Origin: Pedosphaera sp.
GTDB lineage: Bacteria; Verrucomicrobiota; Verrucomicrobiia; Limisphaerales; SIAT01
NCBI GenBank assembly: GCA_009691645.1
Contig: SIAT01000062.1
Span: 1 to 9,504 of the forward strand
Length of the DNA: 9,504 nt
Reading direction: 5' to 3'
Shown here piece after piece: positions 1 to 5,036 of the stretch. The stretch's first letter is position 1; each line of letters opens with the position of its first letter. The notes below the pieces were generated by a model. It worked only from the letters and a program-made list of their open reading frames with translations. It did no database searches and was not told where the DNA came from. Position numbers and translations under genes: made by a program.

Positions 1-1
1 T

Positions 2-325
2 ATTGCCGAGAGCGAGAAGAAGAAGCTCGCCGAGGAATTAAAGCTGGCGAAGGCTCAAGCGCCCAGCGAACCCGGAGGCCTCCCCGAGGGGCTCAGTGGG
101 AAAATCACTGCGGTGGATCCGAAGTGGGATTTCGTGGTGCTGAACATCGGCGCGAAAGCTGGCGTGCAAAACGGGGGAGAAATGACTGTGAGTCGCGCTG
201 GCAAGCTCATTGGCCGCGTCAAAATCACCAAAGTTGAAGCGAATCATTCCATCGGCAATATGCTCAAGGCATGGAAGAAGGGCGATGCGCTGGAAGGCGA
301 CGCCGTGTCCGTCGTGAAATACTAA
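2..325 (+). CDS. C-terminal part of a coiled-coil protein with a small beta-domain (5' end outside window)
   Basis: The reading frame is open from the first bases of the window and ends at TAA 323-325, giving the last 107 residues of a longer protein. Residues 1-20 of this fragment are rich in Lys, Glu and Ala (KKKLAEELKLAKAQA) and look like the end of a coiled coil. After a Pro/Gly linker (about 21-32) comes a compact alternating segment with the pattern GKITAVDPKWDFVVLNIG followed by AKAGVQNG, then GKLIGRVKITKVE. It resembles the small beta-barrel repeats of MreC-like and related envelope proteins of Planctomycetota and Verrucomicrobiota, where a 'G.V..V.....FVVLNIG...GV..G' motif recurs. 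That family link is from memory, and the function is unknown to me. A GTG at 113 could be mistaken for the start, but the coding signal clearly continues upstream. The lipoprotein gene begins 6 bases after the stop, so the two are probably cotranscribed. Confidence 0.8.
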   Translation: MAESEKKKLAEELKLAKAQAPSEPGGLPEGLSGKITAVDPKWDFVVLNIGAKAGVQNGGEMTVSRAGKLIGRVKITKVEANHSIGNMLKAWKKGDALEGDAVSVVKY

Positions 326-331
326 ATTTGT

Positions 332-502
332 ATGAAGTGCCTATCGAAACCCATCTGCTGGCTGCTGTTGCTTTCCGTGCTGCTCCTCGTCGCGGGCTGT
401 GCTGGGTTGGATTCCGATAACGCCTCAGCGCGTCCGTGGAATTCGCCGCGCGGATTCGATACCGGCATTCCGGGCGGCGGTGGCGGTTTCAACCGCCGCT
501 GA
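332..502 (+). CDS. Small lipoprotein with RPWN motif, 56 aa
   Basis: ATG 332 to TGA 500-502 encodes 56 residues. The N-terminus is a clear type II signal peptide: basic start (MKCLSK), a Leu-rich core at residues 10-20, and the lipobox LVAGC at 19-23, so Cys23 should be lipidated after signal peptidase II cleavage. The mature part is only about 34 residues: CAGLDSDNASARPWNSPRG, then a Phe-Asp-Thr-Gly-Ile-Pro stretch, a run of five glycines and a basic NRR end. I recall similar tiny lipoproteins with an RPWN..(K/R) core in Verrucomicrobiota; no function is known to me. It follows the upstream coiled-coil gene by 6 bases and shows no Shine-Dalgarno sequence, consistent with translational coupling. 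It converges on rny, with 19 bases between the two stops. Another frame over this region is open through 399-800, but that lies antisense to RNase Y and is spurious. Confidence 0.78.
   Translation: MKCLSKPICWLLLLSVLLLVAGCAGLDSDNASARPWNSPRGFDTGIPGGGGGFNRR
480..499. other. Stem-loop at the convergent gene junction
   Basis: GTGGCGGT (480-487), loop TTCA, ACCGCCGC (492-499) form an 8-bp stem with one G-U pair, lying over the last codons of the lipoprotein gene and just before its stop. Neither strand has a following T-run, so this is not a classical intrinsic terminator. It could slow polymerase or stabilise the 3' ends between the two converging units. It may simply reflect the Gly-rich and Arg codons that encode it. 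Confidence 0.3.
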
Positions 503-521
503 GCGGGATCTTACTTCGCGC

Positions 522-2099
522 TTACTTCGCGTACTCCACCACCCGCGTCTCGCGGATAATGGTCACTCGGATTTGTCCGGGGTAGTGAAGTTCATCCTCG
601 ATTTTCCGCGCGATGTTCCGTGCGAGCGCTGCGGCTTCCGTATCTCCAATCTCGTCGGGATGGACCAGCACACGCAGGTCGCGGCCTGCTTGGACGGCGA
701 AGCACTTTTCCACGCCGGGGAATGCGGTGCCGATGCGTTCCAAGTCTTCGAGGCGCTTCAGGTAGATGGTCATCGTTTCCGAACGCGCACCGGGACGTGA
801 AGCGCTGATGGCATCTGCCGCGCTGACGAGAATGCCCCACGGTCCGATGGGCGGCACCTCGTCGTGATGGGACGCCACGCCGTCCACCACTTCGGGCGGT
901 TCGCCGCGGCGTTTCAAGAATTCTGCGCCGACGATGGCGTGCGGGCCTTCCATCTCGTGATCGAGCGCTTTGCCGATATCGTGCAACAGTCCGCAGCGCT
1001 TGGCCATCGTGACGTCCAACCCGATCTCCGCCGCGAGCAATCCCATCAGGTGTGCCACTTCAATGGAGTGTTCGAGGACATTCTGCGAGAAGCTGTGCCG
1101 GAAACGCAGACGGCCGAGGGTTTTCACGATCTCATCGTGCAACGGCGGCAGACCGGCGCGCGTGAGGGCGTCGGCACCGGCTTTGTGGATGCTCTCGTTC
1201 ATCTCCTCCGTCACTTTCCCAACCACTTCCTCGATGCGCGCGGGGTGGATGCGCCCGTCGAGGATGAGTCGCTGCATCGCCTCTTTCGCGATCTCGCGGC
1301 GGACAGGATCGAAGCCGGAGAGAACGACGGCGTTCGGGGTGTCGTCGACCATCACAGTGACGCCGGTGGCAGCCTCGAAGGCACGGATGTTGCGGCCTTC
1401 GCGGCCGATGATGCGCCCCTTCATCTCCTCTCCGGCGAGCGAAATGGTGGCGGTGGTGGTCTCGATCGTCTGAGCACCAGCGTAGCGCTGGATGGCGAGA
1501 CTGATGACGCGTCGCGCCTGTTCTTCGGCCGAGTTCTTTGCACTGTTGAGGATGCGATGAGAAAGCTCGTTTGCATCCTGTAGGGCATCGCGTTCGACCT
1601 CTTGCAGCAGTTGGCGCTTCGCGTCGGCTTCGCTAATTTTTGAAATCTGCTGCAACTGTTCGCGCTGTTGTTTGCCAAGTCGCGCCAATTCGAGAAGATC
1701 GGCTTCAAATCGTTCGCGCTGCCGATCGAGAGAGGATGTCTGATCGAGTAGGCGTGCCTCGCGTCGGTTGAGTGCGTCCAGTTGCTGGTTGAGGAGATGT
1801 TCGCGCTGGGTTTGGCGCTGCTCAGTCGCGCTGACATCGCCCTGCCGTGAGGTGATGGTTTGCTCGGCTTGTTCCCGAAGTTTGAGGGAATCTTCGGTGG
1901 CGTTCAGCCGTGCTTCGCGGCGGATGTTTTCGGCGTCGCGCTGGGCGTTCTCCAACTCGTTCTTGATTTGCTCCGCGCGCATCTTACGCCGATAGCGTTC
2001 TCGCAGGAGAAGGCCGAGCATCAAGAAGAGCGCCGCCAGCAGGACGACGACAATCAGTTCGGCGCCGGTTCCAATTTCTACCAGAATCAATCGTTCCAT
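522..2099 (-). CDS. rny: Ribonuclease Y
   Basis: 525 residues, the usual length for RNase Y, a membrane-anchored endoribonuclease that initiates mRNA decay in many bacteria lacking RNase E. The architecture is complete. A hydrophobic membrane anchor lies at about residues 13-32. A long charged coiled coil (about 35-205, rich in Arg, Glu and Gln) follows. A KH RNA-binding domain contains GRIIGREGRNIRA at 228-240. The HD phosphohydrolase domain has LEHS at 342-345, the metal-binding His-Asp pair in LLHDIGK (H373, D374), ASHHDE at 409-414 and SAADAISASRPGAR at 426-439. ATG 2099 is used and places the anchor at the N-terminus. No clear Shine-Dalgarno sequence is visible. It lies 10 bases after the cyclo-ligase gene and is probably the last gene of the rarA operon. 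An 11-bp tandem duplication covers its stop codon. Confidence 0.96.
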   Translation of the reverse strand: MERLILVEIGTGAELIVVVLLAALFLMLGLLLRERYRRKMRAEQIKNELENAQRDAENIRREARLNATEDSLKLREQAEQTITSRQGDVSATEQRQTQREHLLNQQLDALNRREARLLDQTSSLDRQRERFEADLLELARLGKQQREQLQQISKISEADAKRQLLQEVERDALQDANELSHRILNSAKNSAEEQARRVISLAIQRYAGAQTIETTTATISLAGEEMKGRIIGREGRNIRAFEAATGVTVMVDDTPNAVVLSGFDPVRREIAKEAMQRLILDGRIHPARIEEVVGKVTEEMNESIHKAGADALTRAGLPPLHDEIVKTLGRLRFRHSFSQNVLEHSIEVAHLMGLLAAEIGLDVTMAKRCGLLHDIGKALDHEMEGPHAIVGAEFLKRRGEPPEVVDGVASHHDEVPPIGPWGILVSAADAISASRPGARSETMTIYLKRLEDLERIGTAFPGVEKCFAVQAGRDLRVLVHPDEIGDTEAAALARNIARKIEDELHYPGQIRVTIIRETRVVEYAK

Positions 2100-2109
2100 A
2101 CCGCGTCGC

Positions 2110-2682
2110 TTAGAATCTCAGCCAGAGTGTCGGCGTCACAATGCAGTTCAGAGCCGCGTCGTGGGCTTCAACCGAGACAGCTTCTACAATCTGCCAATCA
2201 AAGCAAATACCACACTTGGTCCCGTGCGCCGTCGCGAGCAGACGATCGTAAAAACCTTTACCACGCCCCAGGCGGCGGCCGCGCAGATCGAAGGCTAGCC
2301 CAGGCACCAGCAGCAAGTCCAGCCGGTTCATCGGCACGACCGGACAATGTGCGGCTGGCTCGCGCACACCGAAGTGGCCGGGAAGAAGGTCGTGGGCGGC
2401 GTCCTCGATTTTTACCGGTTCGAAGAGATGTTCGCGCGGCTTGAAACGCAACAGGGCCGTCAATTTACCTTCGCTCAATGCGCGCTGAATTGAAGGGGAA
2501 ATATCCGGTTCGTCCGAGAGCGGCGCGAAAAACAGAACGGCGCGCGCTTGCTGCCAGCAATCGAGTGCGTGAAGACGTTCGCACAGGGCTGTTGACGTCG
2601 TGGCGCGTTCCTCCGTTGTCACGCGGCGCGCCCGCATTTCGCGGCGAAGCGCTTCTTTGCTGGCGACGATGTCCGGGTTCAT
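2110..2682 (-). CDS. fau: 5-formyltetrahydrofolate cyclo-ligase
   Basis: 190 residues, normal for the 5-FCL/MTHFS family. This cytoplasmic enzyme uses ATP to convert 5-formyltetrahydrofolate to 5,10-methenyltetrahydrofolate, returning the inhibitory folate to the one-carbon pool. Visible motifs are the N-terminal KEALRREMRARR (Lys9 with the following Arg residues, nucleotide contacts), the SDEPD segment at 56-60, a DLLLVPGLAFD strand at 122-132 and the family signature GRRLGRGKGFYDR at 135-147 (phosphate/ATP loop). A conserved IVTP lies near the C-terminus. The ATG overlaps the rarA stop by 4 bases (ATGA, 2679-2682), indicating translational coupling to rarA. rny follows after 10 bases. In gamma-proteobacteria the orthologue ygfA lies downstream of the 6S RNA gene, which fits the RNA candidate proposed upstream of this operon. 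Confidence 0.94.
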   Translation of the reverse strand: MNPDIVASKEALRREMRARRVTTEERATTSTALCERLHALDCWQQARAVLFFAPLSDEPDISPSIQRALSEGKLTALLRFKPREHLFEPVKIEDAAHDLLPGHFGVREPAAHCPVVPMNRLDLLLVPGLAFDLRGRRLGRGKGFYDRLLATAHGTKCGICFDWQIVEAVSVEAHDAALNCIVTPTLWLRF

Positions 2683-4052
2683 TCGGTTCGCTTGCGCGCC
2701 TCGGCCTGCAATGCGCGCCAGCGCTCGACGCGTTCCTTGATCTTCTTCTCCACGCCTTCGTCGCCCGGTTCGTAGTAGCGTTTGACCGCGCCGAGATAAT
2801 CCTGCGGCGCAAAGTGGCCGGGGTGATCATGCGCGTATTGATAACCGGCGCCGTGGCCGAGTTGTTTCGCGCCGCTGTAATGTGAGTCGCGCAGGTGTTC
2901 GGGTACGGGCAACGTGCGACCAGCGCGGATGTCTTCCAGGGCCGCGTCCACGGCCTTGTACGCGCTGTTGCTCTTGTTTGCGGTGGCGATGTACACGACC
3001 GCCTCGGCGATGGGGATGCGCGCTTCCGGCCAACCAATGAATTCCGCGGCGTTGTGCGCGCTCATCGCCAGCACCAGCGCCATCGGGTCGGCGAGTCCGA
3101 CATCTTCGGCGGCGCAGATGACGAGTCGGCGCGTGATGAAGCGCGGATCTTCGCCGGCGTGGATCATCTTCGCGAGCCAGTAGAGGGAGGCGTCGGGATC
3201 GGAACCGCGCAGCGATTTCTGGAAGGCGCTGGCGGTGTCGTAATGCGCGTCGCCGTCGCCGTCGTACACGATCGCTTTCTTTTGGATGCACTGCTCGGCC
3301 ACGGCGAGGTCGATGTGGATGAAGCCGTCCGGGCCCGGCGGCGTGGTGAGCGCGGCGATCTCGAGCGAGTTGAGCGCCTTGCGCGCGTCGCCATCGGAGA
3401 CGCGGGAGAGGTGCTTCAATGCATTTTCCTCGGCACGGATGCGGATGTGGCCGAGGCCGCGCTCGTTGTCCGCCAACGCGCGATTCAAGAGGGCGAACAA
3501 ATCCTCCTCCGAAAGGGAACGCAGCTCGAATATCTGGGAGCGCGAGACGAGGGGTGAGTTGACGAAGAAGAAGGGATTGTGCGTGGTCGCGCCGATCAGG
3601 CGGATCACGCCGTTCTCGACATCGGGCAGGAGCACGTCCTGCTGCGATTTATTGAAGCGATGGATTTCATCCACGAAAAGAATCGTGGATTGGCCCGTGT
3701 TCTCGAGACGATTGGTGGCGCCAGCCAGTACGCGGCGCATGTCGGCGACGTTCGATTCCACGCCGCTCAATCGTTCGAAACGGCACTTGGTGTGGTTCGC
3801 AATGATTTGCGCGAGGGACGTTTTGCCAGTGCCGGGCGGGCCGTAAAAGATGAGTGACTGGATGCGGTCGGCTTCGATGGCGCGCCGCAGGAGTTGGCCG
3901 GGGGCGAGGATGTGCGACTGGCCAGCGTACTCGTCGAGGGTGCGCGGGCGCATCCGCGCGGCGAGCGGGGCGGGTTGCTGCGACTTCACAGGCGCAGCCT
4001 CCGTCGTCGGTTCCGGCGGAGTCGATGAGGCGAACAGCTCGACCTGCGACAT
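2679..4052 (-). CDS. rarA: Replication-associated recombination protein RarA (MgsA), AAA+ ATPase
   Basis: 457 residues, typical of the RarA/MgsA/WRNIP1 family, clamp-loader-like AAA+ ATPases that act at stalled replication forks and DNA gaps. Motifs: the family opening PLAARMRPRTLDEYAGQ at about 29-45; Walker A GPPGTGKT at 71-78; Walker B with DEIHRF (ILFVDEI at 124-130); sensor 1 GATTHNP at 154-160; sensor 2 region GDARKALNSLE at 221-231. The C-terminal tetramerisation region includes YDGDGDAHYD at 263-272 and GSDPDASLYWLAKMI at 283-297. Before the AAA+ core lies a roughly 28-residue Pro/Thr-rich tail starting MSQVELFASS. Its QVELF (3-7) resembles a beta-clamp-binding peptide. The ATG at 4052 is the only sensible start. 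No Shine-Dalgarno sequence is visible. It is the first gene of the rarA-fau-rny unit and follows the 6S candidate and a strong terminator. Confidence 0.96.
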   Translation of the reverse strand: MSQVELFASSTPPEPTTEAAPVKSQQPAPLAARMRPRTLDEYAGQSHILAPGQLLRRAIEADRIQSLIFYGPPGTGKTSLAQIIANHTKCRFERLSGVESNVADMRRVLAGATNRLENTGQSTILFVDEIHRFNKSQQDVLLPDVENGVIRLIGATTHNPFFFVNSPLVSRSQIFELRSLSEEDLFALLNRALADNERGLGHIRIRAEENALKHLSRVSDGDARKALNSLEIAALTTPPGPDGFIHIDLAVAEQCIQKKAIVYDGDGDAHYDTASAFQKSLRGSDPDASLYWLAKMIHAGEDPRFITRRLVICAAEDVGLADPMALVLAMSAHNAAEFIGWPEARIPIAEAVVYIATANKSNSAYKAVDAALEDIRAGRTLPVPEHLRDSHYSGAKQLGHGAGYQYAHDHPGHFAPQDYLGAVKRYYEPGDEGVEKKIKERVERWRALQAEARKRTE

Positions 4053-4058
4053 GGCGGG

Positions 4059-4086
4059 AGTCTAGCAATTCAGCGGGGCATCCCAA
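4059..4086 (-). promoter_or_regulatory. Possible rarA promoter giving a leaderless or near-leaderless mRNA
   Basis: On the minus strand, TTGGGA (4086-4081) is separated by 16 bases from TAGACT (4064-4059), each matching 4 of 6 bases of the sigma-70 consensus. Transcription would start about at the rarA ATG. This fits the lack of a ribosome binding site, but the elements are weak and overlap the terminator's T-tract. Read-through from the 6S unit is the alternative. Confidence 0.22.
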
Positions 4087-4124
4087 AACAAAAAACCGCC
4101 CCGGCACAGGGCCGAGGCGGTTTT
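4085..4124 (-). terminator. Rho-independent terminator downstream of the 6S-like RNA
   Basis: The minus-strand RNA forms a 9-bp stem (AAAACCGCC with GGCGGUUUU; plus positions 4092-4100 and 4116-4124), one C-A mismatch, a further 4-bp stem (4102-4105 with 4111-4114) and a 5-base loop. It is followed on the minus strand by TTTTTTGTTTT (4095-4085). The plus-strand side has only TTTT and then GAAAAA, so termination should be much stronger for leftward transcription. It closes the unit containing the 6S candidate and separates it from rarA. As in other bacteria, partial read-through could feed the downstream operon. Confidence 0.8.
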
Positions 4125-4130
4125 GAAAAA

Positions 4131-4309
4131 TAACCCCACCGTAACGCCGTGGGAGAACAGTTCCTTTGAACGCTTAGGAACAAGGTGGGGCCCAATCGAC
4201 GACTTTCGAAGTCCAATCAAGGCCTGACGGCCGATGGTCGAAGTCAAGGCCCCGTATTATTTAATACGGTTCAAGGACTTTGTTTCGATACACGAACGTG
4301 GCAGGGTTA
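4131..4309 (-). ncRNA. ssrS: Probable 6S RNA (RNA polymerase-binding regulatory RNA)
   Basis: 6S RNA mimics an open promoter and sequesters housekeeping RNA polymerase. The minus strand here folds in the 6S manner over about 179 nt (E. coli: 184). Closing helix: UAACCCUGCC (4309-4300) pairs with GGUGGGGUUA (4140-4131). ACG (4299-4297) pairs with CGU (4146-4144), and CGUG (4294-4291) with CACG (4151-4148). The central bubble's 3' side carries a small hairpin, GUUCC (4181-4177) with GGAAC (4164-4160). The terminal stem is closed by GGGGCC (4253-4248) pairing with GGCCCC (4192-4187). The 3' bubble strand begins CCACCUUG, like the CACCUUGAACC of E. coli 6S. A U-rich tract and a terminator follow. 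It lies upstream of rarA and the cyclo-ligase gene, neighbours of 6S genes in B. subtilis and E. coli. Exact ends and the promoter are uncertain. The structure was folded by eye. Confidence 0.7.
4252..4269. repeat. AT-rich perfect inverted repeat
   Basis: CCGTATTA (4252-4259), TT, TAATACGG (4262-4269) is an 8-bp perfect palindromic arm pair and the most AT-rich spot in its surroundings. It falls in the 5' bubble strand of the 6S candidate and shares its outer two bases with the terminal-stem pairing, so it could be an alternative hairpin in the RNA. Its TATTAT/TAATAC content also resembles a -10 element on either strand, but no matching -35 lies at the right distance. Confidence 0.5.
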
Positions 4310-4314
4310 AACCG

Positions 4315-4350
4315 TTGCCAGACTGGCAAAGAACACGCCGGAGAACCGGC
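4315..4350. other. Two short hairpins between the lysozyme-like gene and the 6S candidate
   Basis: TTGCCA-GAC-TGGCAA (4315-4329) and GCCGG-AGAA-CCGGC (4337-4350) are perfect short inverted repeats. On the minus strand the second reads GCCGG, TTCT, CCGGC, followed by GTGTTCTTT, so it could be a weak terminator for the lysozyme-like gene upstream. Otherwise, 4310-4426 holds no gene I can support and no clear promoter for the 6S RNA. Confidence 0.3.
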
Positions 4351-4426
4351 AAAGCTGGGGAGAGTATGCCGCAATCTCGCGGTTTCTCAAGGGGGAAAAA
4401 GTGCCGCGCTTGAAAAGCTGTGCGCG

Positions 4427-4891
4427 TCAGATGGCCGGTTTCGGTTTGCGCGCGAGCGTCGCCTGTAGATGGCAGAGGTTCGAGAAACGCTCGGCGCGTT
4501 CGCGGTAGAGCGGCTTCACTCGGCTCAACTTGAAGCCGACCGATTCGAAGTGCCCCGGTTTGTTCCAGAGCACGTAAAGCTCGGTTTTATTCGGTTCACG
4601 GCCGGTGACGCGCCGGAACCATTTCGTGCGCTCATCGAGAATCTGCTGCGCCACTTTCCACGCGGCTTCGGGGTCGTTGTAGTCGCCGGACTTGCTGTAG
4701 CCGCGCCACACGTCGGGCATAATCTGGAAACGACTCACCTCGCCGCTGCCGCCGATGACGGAATCAGCCGGGCAACGGGTCGGGTGCTCGGCGCCGGTTT
4801 CTACCAGCGCGAGTGCTTCACGAACGGGCAACGCGCTGACCTCGAAAACGACCAGCGCCCCGAGCGATAAAAACAACATGAATCGCTTCAT
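4427..4891 (-). CDS. Exported lysozyme/transglycosylase-like protein
   Basis: 154 residues from ATG 4891. A TTG at 4900 would add three residues, but the ATG gives a cleaner signal peptide: MKRF, a hydrophobic core, and VSA with cleavage expected after Ala20. The mature protein begins LPVREALALVETG. The Glu in ALVETG (E31) sits where soluble lytic transglycosylases and goose-type lysozymes carry their catalytic Glu. GSGEVSRFQIMPDVWRGYS (48-66) corresponds to their G-x-S-x-x-G-x-x-Q-I-x-P motif. A helix-rich remainder follows, with a LYVLWNKPGHF segment at 105-115. Cys40 and Cys140 could form a disulfide. It is probably a periplasmic peptidoglycan-cleaving or -binding protein; the family is inferred from the motif pattern only. 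The two flanking non-coding gaps suggest a separate transcription unit. The opposite-strand open frame at 4469-4870 is its shadow. Confidence 0.75.
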   Translation of the reverse strand: MKRFMLFLSLGALVVFEVSALPVREALALVETGAEHPTRCPADSVIGGSGEVSRFQIMPDVWRGYSKSGDYNDPEAAWKVAQQILDERTKWFRRVTGREPNKTELYVLWNKPGHFESVGFKLSRVKPLYRERAERFSNLCHLQATLARKPKPAI

Positions 4892-4969
4892 AAGGTTCAA
4901 TCCAAGCCAATGGCTAGAATGGGATTGAAGGGGGAGCGTACCTGTGGGGAGTTTCCCGACAACCCCAAG

Positions 4970-5011
4970 TTGCTCACACGTTATTCACAGCCGGTCGCCC
5001 ACCTGTTCACA
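4970..5011. promoter_or_regulatory. Helically phased TCACA repeats, including a DnaA-box-like 9-mer
   Basis: Three same-orientation 9-mers end in TCACA: TTGCTCACA (4970-4978), TTATTCACA (4981-4989) and CTGTTCACA (5003-5011). Their starts are 11 and 22 bases apart, so all lie on one face of the helix. The middle one matches the relaxed DnaA box TTATNCACA exactly; the others deviate at two positions. They lie in the 145-base gap between metG and the start of the lysozyme-like gene, where they could act as an operator array. Confidence 0.35.
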
Positions 5012-5036
5012 GGGACGGGTGATGCGGCTAGAAAGG

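Noticed and set aside
864..1583. Plus-strand open frame of 239 codons inside rny
   Set aside because: It lies wholly antisense to the KH and HD domains of RNase Y, which are unmistakable, and has no motif of its own.
2465..3037. Minus-strand Arg/Ser/Thr-rich 190-codon frame overlapping rarA and the cyclo-ligase gene
   Set aside because: An out-of-frame shadow of two well-supported overlapping genes, with low-complexity composition.
4290..4420. Plus-strand riboswitch (c-di-GMP or glycine type), suggested by CCGGCAAAGCTGGGG and GGAGAG
   Set aside because: The motifs match only in fragments, the required paired helices are missing, and no plus-strand gene follows within several kilobases.
4085..4430. 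SRP RNA, tmRNA or RNase P RNA in the gene-free region
   Set aside because: The SRP GGAAGCAGCC-type loop, the tmRNA acceptor ends with tag reading frame, and the RNase P core sequences are all absent on both strands.
4280..4468. Plus-strand 62-codon open frame over the non-coding region
   Set aside because: No family resemblance, no ribosome binding site. It crosses several RNA hairpins and the 3' end of the lysozyme-like gene.
4970..5011. Chromosomal replication origin
   Set aside because: Only one exact DnaA box, no AT-rich unwinding element, and no dnaA, dnaN or gidA nearby. It is kept only as a possible regulatory array.
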